From contig NZ_JABXJG010000001.1 in assembly GCF_013375535.1 (NCBI RefSeq), forward strand, positions 3,080,001-3,144,000: DNA of 64,000 nt, written 5' to 3'. Each line of letters opens with the position of its first letter. Positions within the stretch are counted from its first letter, which is position 1. Positions 22,337-30,807 of this stretch are shown here, one piece after another. The stretch is from Sphingobium sp. 15-1 (GTDB lineage Bacteria; Pseudomonadota; Alphaproteobacteria; Sphingomonadales; Sphingomonadaceae). The notes beneath the pieces are model-generated. The model ran no database searches. It saw nothing but the letters and a program-made list of their open reading frames with translations, and was not told the origin of the DNA. The position numbers were made by a program, and so were the translations under genes.

Positions 22337-23161
22337 ATGAGTTTTGATAGAGGTCGCCGCGGCGGGCGCGGCAAGGATAAGCGCGACGGTTTCGGCGACG
22401 AGGGTTTCTATGAAGGCGGCCGCGGCGGCTTCGGTGGCGACCGCGGTGGCTTCAGCGGTGGCGGTTTCGGCGGTGATCGTTTCGGCGGCGGTGGCGGCTT
22501 CGGCGGTGACCGCGGCGGCTTCGGCGGCGGCGGTGGTGGCCGCGGCGGCTTTGGCGGCGGCGGTGGTGGCGGCTTTGGCGGCGGCGGCGGTGGTTTCGGC
22601 GGCGGTGGCCGCGGCATGCCCGCCCAGGTCGTTGGTGAAGGCACCGGCGTGGTCAAGTTCTTCAACGGCCAGAAGGGTTTCGGCTTCATCGTCCGTGACG
22701 ATGGCGCGGAAGACGTATTCGTCCACATTAGCGCTGTTGAGCAGGCGGGCCTGACCGGCCTGGCCGAAGGTCAGCAGCTTGGCTTCACGCTGGTCGATCG
22801 CGGCGGCAAGGTGTCGGCCACCGATCTCAAGATTGAGGGTGAACCGCTCCCCGTCACCGATCGCGCGCCTCGCGAACCCCGCGCTGGCGGCTTTGGTGAT
22901 CGTCCGGGCGGCGGCGATCGCGGCCCGCAGCGCCAACTCACGGGTGAGCGCGCCAGCGGCACGGTTAAGTTCTTCAACGCCATGAAGGGCTTCGGCTTCA
23001 TCCAGCGCGACGACGGCCAGCCCGACGCATTCGTGCACATCAGCGCCGTAGAACGCGCCGGCATGAGCGCTCTGAATGAAGGTGATCGCCTCGACTTCGA
23101 ACTCGAAGTCGACCGTCGCGGCAAGTACGCGGCTGTGAACCTTCAAACGAAGGCCGACTGA
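22337..23161 (+). CDS. Double cold-shock-domain protein with Gly-rich N terminus
   Basis: A 274-residue nucleic-acid chaperone. Residues about 8-94 are a low-complexity RGG/FGGG region with Arg-Gly-Gly and Gly-Asp-Arg repeats; CSD1 spans about 102-167 and CSD2 about 205-271, each with KGFGFI (RNP1) and VFVHI or AFVHI (RNP2). It probably binds single-stranded RNA or DNA and, given the Gly-rich arm, might form condensates or bind RNA non-specifically. The ATG at 22337 (MSFDRGRRGG) was preferred to an upstream TTG. A terminator follows at 23194. Confidence 0.9.
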   Translation: MSFDRGRRGGRGKDKRDGFGDEGFYEGGRGGFGGDRGGFSGGGFGGDRFGGGGGFGGDRGGFGGGGGGRGGFGGGGGGGFGGGGGGFGGGGRGMPAQVVGEGTGVVKFFNGQKGFGFIVRDDGAEDVFVHISAVEQAGLTGLAEGQQLGFTLVDRGGKVSATDLKIEGEPLPVTDRAPREPRAGGFGDRPGGGDRGPQRQLTGERASGTVKFFNAMKGFGFIQRDDGQPDAFVHISAVERAGMSALNEGDRLDFELEVDRRGKYAAVNLQTKAD

Positions 23162-23193
23162 TAAACACCTGACCGCTTTCGCGGAGAGGATAG

Positions 23194-23223
23194 AAGGGGT
23201 CGCCTGCCCGGCGGCCCCTTTTT
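23194..23223 (+). terminator. Rho-independent terminator of cold-shock gene
   Basis: AAGGGGTCGCC and GGCGGCCCCTT pair around a short loop and are followed by TTTTT. It lies 33 bases after the cold-shock stop codon. Confidence 0.75.
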
Positions 23224-23379
23224 CGTCTTAAACTTAGTTTCAGGAGTTAGCTTCGCACCATAGTCGGTCATTCACGTCGAGCTATGTCAATCCCAAAAGG
23301 CTGACGTCTCCACATCAGAATATCTTCCACTTGATTTTGCTCTGTCGGTGAGAGACCAAAGTAGGGATTGGGGGGAAAC

Positions 23380-24507
23380 ATGCCGTTCTACTTTCGCAAA
23401 TCTATAAAGGCAGGTCCGTTTCGGTTCAATTTCTCGTCGGGAGGTGTGGGCGCTTCTGTCGGCGTGAAAGGGCTACGGGTGGGCTCTGGCCCACGCGGTC
23501 ACTATGTCCATGCCGGAAGGGGAGGCTTCTACTATCGGGCCACGATTGGCTCACCGGGAGCGCGGCGCCGTAATGCGCAATCCCTCCCGACCACCGCAAA
23601 ACCACAGGTGCCTGCCGGCAGTTTTGAAGGCGGTGTGCATATGGTCGAGGTAGAGTCAGGCGATGTCTTCGCAATGCGCGACAGCGCTTATTCCGAGATT
23701 CTGAACGAGATAAATGAGAAGCGGGAAAAGCCCAGCGCGGCTCTGCTCTTTGGACTTGGCTTCGGGCTGCTTGGTCTCTTGGCCGTCGCGGTTGCTGGAC
23801 CGATTGGCATAATCATCTGGTTGCTCGGTTTAGGGGCATGGGCTTTCGGCGCGTGGTTGGATTCCTATCAACGGACCGTCGTGCTGTTTTACGATCTCGA
23901 GGGGGATACCCAGGCGGCTTATGAGCAGGTGATCCAAAGCTTCGATAGGATGGCCGCAAGCCATGGAAAGTGGCATATTGAGGCAGGCGGTAGTGTGCAG
24001 GATCTTACAACCTGGAAGCGCAACGCCGGGGCCTCCCATATCGTCAAACGTAGTCCCACAACGCTGACTTATGCGCTTCCCAAAGCTGTCACCTGCAATG
24101 TGACGCCGCCCTCCATCCACGTCGGCAAGCAGGTGATTTATTTCTTGCCGGATGTTGCCTTTATCGACGATGGCCGGAAGGTTGGTGCGGTAAGCTATGC
24201 CGACCTCACGGTTCAGTGGCAGCCATCAAATTTCATCGAAGAGGGAACGGTGCCGCGGGATTGCGAGATTATCTATCGAACTTGGAAGCACCCGAACAAG
24301 AACGGCGGGCCGGATCGTCGTTTCCGCGACAACCGTCAGCTTCCCGTCTGTCGATACGAGGCGATGCATATGCGCAGCGCGAATGGGGTCAATGAGCTTG
24401 TCGAGTTTTCCAAGGCTGGTGTTGTTGCACCGTTTGTCCAGGCTTTGAAGGCTATGCCCAAGCGTGCGAAACAGCATTCTTCCCTGCAGATCAATGCATC
24501 CGGCTAA
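23380..24507 (+). CDS. DUF4236 domain membrane protein
   Basis: A 375-residue protein. The N-terminal 50 residues match DUF4236: FYFRKSIKAGPFRFNFS, then GVGASVGVKG and GRGGFYYR. Two hydrophobic segments lie at about residues 127-165 (LLFGLGFGLLGLLAVAVAG and IIIWLLGLGAWAF), and a 200-residue C-terminal soluble region follows with no family I recognise. The ATG at 23380 is preceded by GGGGGGAAAC. The codon use is visibly lower in GC than that of neighbours, suggesting recent acquisition. DUF4236 is of unknown function and is common near phage or toxin-like genes, but none are seen here. Confidence 0.8.
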   Translation: MPFYFRKSIKAGPFRFNFSSGGVGASVGVKGLRVGSGPRGHYVHAGRGGFYYRATIGSPGARRRNAQSLPTTAKPQVPAGSFEGGVHMVEVESGDVFAMRDSAYSEILNEINEKREKPSAALLFGLGFGLLGLLAVAVAGPIGIIIWLLGLGAWAFGAWLDSYQRTVVLFYDLEGDTQAAYEQVIQSFDRMAASHGKWHIEAGGSVQDLTTWKRNAGASHIVKRSPTTLTYALPKAVTCNVTPPSIHVGKQVIYFLPDVAFIDDGRKVGAVSYADLTVQWQPSNFIEEGTVPRDCEIIYRTWKHPNKNGGPDRRFRDNRQLPVCRYEAMHMRSANGVNELVEFSKAGVVAPFVQALKAMPKRAKQHSSLQINASG

Positions 24508-24567
24508 CGTTAGCTATCCGACCTTGCTCGTCCATAAGCTGACTTTTCGAAATCGTCCAAAACCACT

Positions 24568-25971
24568 CTAAACCCGCCGAAACGGAAACGGCGCCACCGT
24601 CCGCTCATAGCCATGCAAATCCAGCGCCCGCGTCACCGGCGGCAGGGCGCGGTCGGGGCAGTTGCGCCGCTCGCACAGATGGCAGGTCGGCCCCACCTCG
24701 GTCACCCCGCCCTTTTCCATGTCGATCCCGTCGGCGTGCACGATCCTTGGCCCATGCTTCGCCTCGCAGCCGAGCGCGATCACCGACCGCCCCCGCGCGC
24801 CGCCCTCCATTGGCAGGCCAATGGTCAGGCTGACGAAGCGCCGCCCGTCCATCGTCTCGATCATCTGCGGGCGCACCGCGTCCGGCTCCTGGCTCTCATG
24901 CGCGTCCCAGCGCGGGCAGGTGCCGCCCAATCGCGCAAAGGGCCAGGCCTCGCCATCGAAGCGCTTGGAGACTTGTCCCCCACGGTCCACCTTCGCCATG
25001 AAGAAGGGCACGCCCCGCGCCCCCGTCCGACCCAGGCTGGTCAGGCGATGCGCCAGTTGCTCCATCGACACGCCAAAGCGCGCCCGCAGCAGCGGCAGGT
25101 CGTGCCGGCTCTGCTCGGCCGCCTTGGCGAAGCGGTCATAGGGCATGATCAGCGCCGCCGCGGCATAGTTGGTCAGCGCGATCCCGGCGAGGCGGCGGCT
25201 ATCCTCGTCCGGCGGTCCCGCCCGCGTCACCTGGCTGCCGATCGCGTCCGCCAGCTCCTGCACGCAAAGCTGATAGGCGACCGCGAACAGCCGCCCCGAA
25301 GAGGCCAGCCGCTCGCTCAGCAACAGCCGCCGCCGGTGCATGTCATAATGGCGCAGCGTCCCGGCAAGCACATCCTCCCGCACGATCTGCACCGCCATGC
25401 CATGGCGTTCCTTCAGCCGCGCCCGGATGCCCGCCTGCATGGCCGAGGGATCGTCCCCCAACTCCTCCGCCAGCGATTCCGCCGCGGCGTCCAGTTCGGC
25501 AAAATGATTGCCCGCCCGCGATATCGTCTCGCGCAGCCAGTCCAGCGGCGCATGCAGCGGCGCCACGCTCCCCGGACCCGCCGCGACCTGCTCGGGCAGG
25601 CGGCGCAAGTCGCTCAAGGCGCGGTAGAACCGCCCGATCGCCTCGCTGACCCCCGGATAATTTTCCGCGACCTCCAACACCTCGTCGCGGGCGATCCCGA
25701 TGTCGCGCACCAGCGCATCGGACAGGATTTCCCCTAGCGCGCTGGCTGCGCCTTCCTGCGTGCTGGCGACGAAATCGCGGATATCGATGTCATAGACATT
25801 GGCCAGCCGCAGCAGCATCTGTGCCGTCAGCGGCCGCTGGTTGCGCTCCAGATGGTTCAGGTAACTGGGCGAAACCCCCAATTCCTCCGCCATCCGCGTC
25901 TGGTTCAGCCCCAGCTCCCGCCGCAAGACCCGCAGCTTCGGCCCCAGATAGAGTTTCCTGTCATCCGCCAT
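24568..25971 (-). CDS. ScfR-type short-chain fatty-acyl regulator (XRE + IrrE-like)
   Basis: A 467-residue transcription regulator. The XRE helix-turn-helix is at residues about 10-65 (LNQTRMAEELGVSPSYLNHLERNQ). A central region resembles the IrrE-N/ImmA-like domain, and the C-terminal part has the ScfR hallmark Cys cluster CHLCERRNCPDR. Relatives regulate short-chain fatty-acid or glyoxylate-shunt genes in actinobacteria and alphaproteobacteria. It is divergent from a 55-codon gene, and tandem palindromes lie directly upstream of its own start, so autoregulation is likely. No aceA or glyoxylate gene is adjacent here. Confidence 0.88.
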   Translation of the reverse strand: MADDRKLYLGPKLRVLRRELGLNQTRMAEELGVSPSYLNHLERNQRPLTAQMLLRLANVYDIDIRDFVASTQEGAASALGEILSDALVRDIGIARDEVLEVAENYPGVSEAIGRFYRALSDLRRLPEQVAAGPGSVAPLHAPLDWLRETISRAGNHFAELDAAAESLAEELGDDPSAMQAGIRARLKERHGMAVQIVREDVLAGTLRHYDMHRRRLLLSERLASSGRLFAVAYQLCVQELADAIGSQVTRAGPPDEDSRRLAGIALTNYAAAALIMPYDRFAKAAEQSRHDLPLLRARFGVSMEQLAHRLTSLGRTGARGVPFFMAKVDRGGQVSKRFDGEAWPFARLGGTCPRWDAHESQEPDAVRPQMIETMDGRRFVSLTIGLPMEGGARGRSVIALGCEAKHGPRIVHADGIDMEKGGVTEVGPTCHLCERRNCPDRALPPVTRALDLHGYERTVAPFPFRRV

Positions 25972-25981
25972 ACTGTCACTA

Positions 25982-26020
25982 TGTCAAAAAATGACAATAT
26001 GAACAAGTCACCCCATGACA
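25982..26020. promoter_or_regulatory. Tandem palindromic operator, ScfR-regulator/small-gene intergenic
   Basis: TGTCA-N5-TGACA at 25982-25996 is perfect, and AGTCA-N5-TGACA at 26006-26020 is a one-mismatch copy. The centres are 24 bases apart. A further TGTCA half-site is at 25974-25978. The sites lie 11 to 49 bases upstream of the regulator start and upstream of the 26096 gene, suiting control of both promoters. Confidence 0.6.
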
Positions 26021-26095
26021 CGGCCCCACTAATCGCCCTTACCTTGCGGGGTCATTCATGGTTTCTGATGTCATCCCAACGGAAAGGAACACCAG

Positions 26096-26263
26096 ATGGA
26101 AACGACTGAAACACGCGAGCCCACCCGTTCCCGCGCAGTTTTCTCGCAGGAGGATTTTGGCCTGATCCGCACCGCCATCGCCCATTATCTGCGCGAGGTT
26201 CAGGACAAGCCCGAATCCGTCAAATACGCTAATCTCTATCACCGCCTCGGCCGGGTGAGCTGA
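26096..26263 (+). CDS. 55-residue small protein divergent from ScfR regulator
   Basis: A 55-codon gene beginning METTETREPT with the ribosome site GGAAAGGA nine bases upstream and ending GRVS. It is charged, helical and without a membrane segment; the centre FGLIRTAIAHYLREVQ looks amphipathic. It has a tandem palindromic operator upstream and a terminator downstream at 26285-26320, so it is a complete transcription unit. I do not recognise a family. It may be a regulator-controlled effector or small cofactor protein. Confidence 0.65.
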   Translation: METTETREPTRSRAVFSQEDFGLIRTAIAHYLREVQDKPESVKYANLYHRLGRVS

Positions 26264-26284
26264 TCGGCCACCAGTTCGAAAGGG

Positions 26285-26320
26285 AAAGGGGCGCGGCGAA
26301 CAACCGACCGTGCCCTTTTT
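26285..26320 (+). terminator. Rho-independent terminator after small gene
   Basis: AAAGGGGCGCGG pairs imperfectly with CCGTGCCCTTT and is followed by TTTTT. It sits between the 55-codon gene and the convergent phosphate-transporter gene. Confidence 0.6.
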
Positions 26321-26323
26321 GCA

Positions 26324-27325
26324 TCAGAACAGCCTGGTCAGCCCATAGAAAGCCGCGCCAATGATGGCGGCGGCAGGCAGGGTGACGACCCAGGCGACGA
26401 TAATGCTCGACGCCACATTCCATCGCACCGCCGACAGCCGCCGCGACGCGCCCACGCCGACGATGGCGCCGGTGATCGTATGGGTGGTCGACACCGGCAC
26501 GCCCAGATGCGTCGCCAGGAACAGCGTCATCGCCCCGCCGGTCTCCGCGCAGAAACCCTGCGCCGGGGTCAGCCGCGTGATCTTCGACCCCATGGTATGG
26601 ACGATCTTCCACCCGCCCAACAGCGTGCCCATGCCCATCGCCGCCTGACAGCTCAGCACCACCCAGAAGGGCACGTGGAAATCGCCGGTCAGCATGCCCT
26701 GCGAATAGAGCAGCACGGCGATGATCCCCATAGTCTTCTGCGCGTCATTGCCGCCATGGCCGAGCGAATAGAGCGAAGCCGACACGAGCTGCAACTTGCG
26801 GAACACCCGGTCCGCGCCCTGCGGCGTGAAGCGGCGGAAGATCCAACTGATGATCAGCACCAGCAGCAACGCCAGCACCAGCCCGATGGCGGGCGACAGC
26901 ACGATGGCCGCGCTGGTCTTGAACACCCCGCTCCACACCACGGCGGACAGCCCCGCCTTGGCCGTCCCCGCGCCCAACAACCCGCCGATCAGCGCATGAC
27001 TGCTGGAGGAGGGTATGCCCAGCCCCCAGGTGATCAGATTCCACGCGATGGCCCCCATCAGCGCGCCGAAGATCACCTGCGGATCGATGATGCTGGCGTC
27101 GACAATGCCTTTGCCCACCGTCTCCGCCACATGCAGGCCGAAGAACAGGAAGGCGATGAAGTTGAAGAACGCCGCCCAGGCGACCGCATATTGCGGCTTC
27201 AACACCCGCGTCGACACGATGGTCGCGATCGAATTGGCCGCGTCGTGCAGCCCGTTCAAAAAGTCGAACAGCAGCGCGACGCCGATCAGCGCGACCAGCA
27301 GCGGAAAGGCGATATGGGCTTCCAT
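26324..27325 (-). CDS. PiT family inorganic phosphate transporter
   Basis: A 333-residue, multi-spanning PiT (PHO4) transporter for low-affinity phosphate uptake. Family motifs are FDFLNGLHDAANSIAT near residue 20, GIPSSSSHALIGGL near 100, and the repeated GGNDAQKTMGII and GVPVSTTHTITGAIVG. These form the two inverted repeats of the PiT fold. It is followed upstream, in the same direction, by the Nudix/DUF47 gene, the DUF47 part of which is the usual partner of PiT transporters. The two are 18 bases apart. Confidence 0.95.
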   Translation of the reverse strand: MEAHIAFPLLVALIGVALLFDFLNGLHDAANSIATIVSTRVLKPQYAVAWAAFFNFIAFLFFGLHVAETVGKGIVDASIIDPQVIFGALMGAIAWNLITWGLGIPSSSSHALIGGLLGAGTAKAGLSAVVWSGVFKTSAAIVLSPAIGLVLALLLVLIISWIFRRFTPQGADRVFRKLQLVSASLYSLGHGGNDAQKTMGIIAVLLYSQGMLTGDFHVPFWVVLSCQAAMGMGTLLGGWKIVHTMGSKITRLTPAQGFCAETGGAMTLFLATHLGVPVSTTHTITGAIVGVGASRRLSAVRWNVASSIIVAWVVTLPAAAIIGAAFYGLTRLF

Positions 27326-27343
27326 GATTTTGCTCTGACCGGG

Positions 27344-28459
27344 TCAGGCGTGGTCGATGACCAGGCCGGAAATCTCATTGGCGACGTCCTCGAACCGGTC
27401 GGTCACCTTTTCCAGATGGCTGTAAATCTCATTGCCGACGACGAAGTCCATCGGATTGCCCTGCCGAGCCTGGGCATAGAGCGCCTTGAGGCCCGTTTCA
27501 TGCAATATGTCGGCGTGACCCTCCAGCTTCACCAGCCGCTCGGTCAGGTCATGCAGCCGCGCCGAATTGAGGTTCAGCGACCGCAGCAGCGGCATCGCCT
27601 CCGCCGTGATCCGCGCGCATTCGACGATCAGCGCGCTCATATCCTGCATCTGGGCGGGAAATTCCTTCACCTCGAACAGGGAGATCGCCTTGGCGGTCTT
27701 GTTCATCTGGTCGATGGCGTCATCCATCACCCCGATCAGGCCCGTGATGGCGCTGCGGTCGAACGGCGTCACGAAGATGCGGCGGACGTCCTGCAGCACT
27801 TCGCGGATGATGTCGTCCGCTTCATGCTCGCGGTCCGAAATCTCCTTGATATGGGCATCGATGTCCGGCCCGCCCTTGAGCAGCCTGGCGAGCGCATCGG
27901 CGCCGGCGACCAAGGTCACGGCATGATCCTCAAACTGCTCGAAAAAGCGCCCTTGCTTGGGCATCAGCGCGTGAAACCAGCGCAGCATTCCAGTCCTTTC
28001 GGTTTGCCATTCCCTGATCCGCAACAACGTCCGCACGAACAGGCCCGGGTCTTTCGGGGGTTCGCGAAAGGCTGCGATAATAGATTGCAGATCGGGTTCG
28101 TCGACGGCCTTTGCAGCTTCGGCCACGGGGAACCAACGCAGTTCCCGCTGCCCTTGTTCGGGCCATTGCGGCAACTGGCCGGTCACTGCAAGCGGGAAAA
28201 CCTCGACCGTCGCCTCTTTGGTGTCGCCCCGCCGCCGCTTCTTGTCATAGCGATAGCGGCCGATCGGCGCGGGGCAGGCGATGCCGTGAATGCCCGCTTC
28301 TTCAAAGGCTTCCAGTTCGGCGGCGCGATGGCCGGCCATGCCCTTGATGCGATTGCCCTTGGGAATCACCCAGCGCCGCGTTTCGCGCGAGGTGATCAGA
28401 AGAATGCGCATCGACCCATCGGGATCGGTCGCATAGGGAAGGGCGGCGATCTGACGCAT
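27344..28459 (-). CDS. In-frame Nudix hydrolase fused to DUF47 (PhoU-like) protein
   Basis: One 371-residue open reading frame with two parts. Residues 1-135 form a Nudix-like domain of the diphosphoinositol/diphosphate type seen in alphaproteobacteria: RRWVIPKGNRIKG, AAELEAFEEAGI, RYRYDKKRR and WPEQGQRELRWF, with a degenerate Nudix box. Residues 158-371 are the DUF47/PhoU-like accessory protein of PiT, starting MLRWFHALMPK. In the latter part an AAAGGA ribosome site precedes the internal ATG (27986-27988), so the DUF47 part may also be made separately. It lies 18 bases upstream of the PiT gene. Confidence 0.85.
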   Translation of the reverse strand: MRQIAALPYATDPDGSMRILLITSRETRRWVIPKGNRIKGMAGHRAAELEAFEEAGIHGIACPAPIGRYRYDKKRRRGDTKEATVEVFPLAVTGQLPQWPEQGQRELRWFPVAEAAKAVDEPDLQSIIAAFREPPKDPGLFVRTLLRIREWQTERTGMLRWFHALMPKQGRFFEQFEDHAVTLVAGADALARLLKGGPDIDAHIKEISDREHEADDIIREVLQDVRRIFVTPFDRSAITGLIGVMDDAIDQMNKTAKAISLFEVKEFPAQMQDMSALIVECARITAEAMPLLRSLNLNSARLHDLTERLVKLEGHADILHETGLKALYAQARQGNPMDFVVGNEIYSHLEKVTDRFEDVANEISGLVIDHA

Positions 28460-28564
28460 CAGCCGCCTTTATACGCCGCGAGGCGTGCATGACTTATGAA
28501 TGGCCACCCCTGAATCACCGGCGCCTTGTAACAAAATCGTCACATTGCGCAATCGATCCGCTTG

Positions 28565-30691
28565 TCAGATCGACAGGCGGGCCGTCACCCGGATGTCGCG
28601 TCCCGCCAAGGGCGCGTAATCCTTGAGGAAACTGGCGGCTCGCCGCGCCTCGACATCGAAGATGTTGTTGGCGGACAGGGTGATGGTCGTCCGGTCATTG
28701 CCCTTGATGGGCTTGAAGGAAAGCGACGCATTGACCAGCGTGAAGCCGTCAGTCGGCGTCTCGGTGTCGGCAATGCGATCCTGCGCGAAACTATGTTCGA
28801 CCTCGCCGCGCAGGTTCAGCCGATCGCCCTGCAATTCAACGCCCCCCAACAGGCGGAGCGGCGGAATCCGCGGAGCCGGGCCAGATCCCTTGATGGTGGC
28901 GCGGACATAGTCGGCCACCCCATCGAGATTGATGGCATAGCCGCCGATCTGCCCGACTTTCAGCGTGCCTTCCGCCTCGAAGCCGAGATAGCGGGCATTG
29001 GCCTGGAGGTTCTGATAGCAGGGGAAGTCGAGCGGTTCGCCGCCATTGACCGCCATGCAGACGCTGTCATCGGCCAGGGAATCATAGATATAGCCGTCGA
29101 ACCAGTTGTGATAGGCGGACAGCGAGATTGTATAGCCCTTGCCCTGGCCGCGTAGCGTGCCTTCAATGCCCCAGCTTTTTTCCGGCCCGAAATTGGGATT
29201 GCCCAGTTCAAAGGCCTGTGTCCCGGCATGGTTGCCGCGCGCGAACAATTCCTCCGCCGATGGCGCGCGTTCGGTGCGGGACAGGTTCAGCCCGGCGCGC
29301 CAGCCAGGGATGATTTCCTGACTGATCCCCAGCGAACCGGACAGCGCGTCGAAGCTGCGATGATAGGCCGGGTTGAGCAGCGTCTCGTCCGCGTCGGCGC
29401 TGACCCGCGTATGTTCGTAACGCCCGCCCAGTTCGACCCGCGTCGTGCCCAGGTCGAAGGACTGCAAGGTAAAGAAGCCCAATTGTTCGGTTTCGTTGCG
29501 CGGCAGGAATTTCTCTTCCCCCACGACATGGAAATTGCGGGCGAAGAACTGCGCGCCGATCGCGCCGTCCCAGCCGCCGCGCTTGGCCTGCACCAGTTCC
29601 AGCCGCGATTCGATCGACTGGTTGTAGAAGGTTGTGCCGACCGCGCCGGATTGCTCGATCTCCTGATGCTGGTAATCGGCAAAGCCCGCACGCAGGCGGA
29701 TGGATTCCAGAAAGCCGCCATTGACCGGCAGTTCCGCCCGCAGGTCGGCGCGGTCCTGCTTCATATGCAGCCGCACCTGTTCCGCCTCGCTGCCCGGATC
29801 GAGCGAATAGCGGACCGGCACGCCATAGAAATTGTCGGTATGCGCGACCGAGAAGCCCAGATTGCCGCCGTCGGTGATCAGCGCCGCGCCGCCCGCCACT
29901 TCCCAAGTGCGCGCCGCGCTGTTGGGCAGCTTGCCGCGTAGATCGGCCAGCTCCCGTATCGCCGGATCGCCGCTGGCGGCGGCCTGTGCGCGCAGGGCGG
30001 GGGTCAGGATATAATTGCCGGTGTCGAGATCGCCGCTCTTCGAATAGCTGCCGTCGAAATGGACCACGATCTTGTCACCGATCGGCGCCTCGATCTCGCC
30101 CGATCCGGTGCGCTCATCGGCGGCGCTGCCATAGGTGGCGATGCCGTCGATATGGACCGGCTCATCGGGTACGCGGCGCGGGATGCGGCTGTCGATCACA
30201 TTGACCACGCCCCCGATGGCCGAAGAACCATAGAGCAGCGCCGCTGGTCCGCGCAGCACCTCGATCCGGTCGGCGGTCAGCGGGTTGATCGCCACGGCAT
30301 GGTCGACCGAGGTGTTGGACACGTCGAAACTGCCGATGCCGTCGGTCAGGATGCGGACGCGCTCGCCCTGGAAGCCGCGAAGGACGGGGCGGGAGGCGTT
30401 GGGGCCGAAGGAGGTCGCTGAAACGCCCGGCTGGTGGGCCAGCGTGTCGCCAATGGTGGGGCGCAGCGCGCGCGTCAGCGCTTCGCCCGAAACCACAGAG
30501 GTGCCCGACAATATGTCGCCCTGCCGCCGCGGGATGATGGCGGTAACGACGATGTCCGCTCGTTGATCATGATAGGCCTGCGGCGCGGCGTCGCTGGCGG
30601 CGTCTTGGGCAAAGGCAGGAAAGGCGGCAGAAAGTGCGGATAGGGCGCAACCGGCACGCAACAGCGCGGAACGATACATTCGGTTCGTCAT
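28565..30691 (-). CDS. TonB-dependent receptor, ZnuD-like
   Basis: A 708-residue receptor with signal peptide ending near FAFAQ-like FPAFAQ (residue 29) and an N-terminal plug. The plug sequence SFGPNASRPVLRGFQGERVRILTDG and IEVLRGPAALLYGSSAIGGVVNVID matches the ZnuD group, in Neisseria a zinc receptor. The barrel has long extracellular loops with few His, so the metal call is family inference. A 15-base palindrome of the Zur type lies upstream at 30729. The alternative ATG at 30679 (fifth codon) has a better spaced AAGGA. Confidence 0.85.
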   Translation of the reverse strand: MTNRMYRSALLRAGCALSALSAAFPAFAQDAASDAAPQAYHDQRADIVVTAIIPRRQGDILSGTSVVSGEALTRALRPTIGDTLAHQPGVSATSFGPNASRPVLRGFQGERVRILTDGIGSFDVSNTSVDHAVAINPLTADRIEVLRGPAALLYGSSAIGGVVNVIDSRIPRRVPDEPVHIDGIATYGSAADERTGSGEIEAPIGDKIVVHFDGSYSKSGDLDTGNYILTPALRAQAAASGDPAIRELADLRGKLPNSAARTWEVAGGAALITDGGNLGFSVAHTDNFYGVPVRYSLDPGSEAEQVRLHMKQDRADLRAELPVNGGFLESIRLRAGFADYQHQEIEQSGAVGTTFYNQSIESRLELVQAKRGGWDGAIGAQFFARNFHVVGEEKFLPRNETEQLGFFTLQSFDLGTTRVELGGRYEHTRVSADADETLLNPAYHRSFDALSGSLGISQEIIPGWRAGLNLSRTERAPSAEELFARGNHAGTQAFELGNPNFGPEKSWGIEGTLRGQGKGYTISLSAYHNWFDGYIYDSLADDSVCMAVNGGEPLDFPCYQNLQANARYLGFEAEGTLKVGQIGGYAINLDGVADYVRATIKGSGPAPRIPPLRLLGGVELQGDRLNLRGEVEHSFAQDRIADTETPTDGFTLVNASLSFKPIKGNDRTTITLSANNIFDVEARRAASFLKDYAPLAGRDIRVTARLSI

Positions 30692-30728
30692 CCTTGAATC
30701 GGGAAGAGATGGGCTCTCCTATCTGAAA

Positions 30729-30743
30729 TGATATAGCATATCA
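30729..30743. promoter_or_regulatory. Palindrome TGATAT-N3-ATATCA upstream of ZnuD-like receptor
   Basis: A perfect six-base inverted repeat with a three-base centre, 38 bases upstream of the receptor start codon. It resembles the AT-rich palindromes bound by Fur/Zur-family repressors, which would fit a zinc-regulated receptor. The regulator is not in the window. Confidence 0.4.
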
Positions 30744-30807
30744 ACACTGGTTCGACATATGGACGAGCGCTGGCCGCGAAATCGCCTCATCCAGCCGCAA
30801 ATGCGCG

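Noticed and set aside
22181..23146. Long Ala/Thr-rich frame antisense to the cold-shock gene
   Set aside because: The low-complexity sequence is just the complement of Gly-rich codons; no ribosome site.
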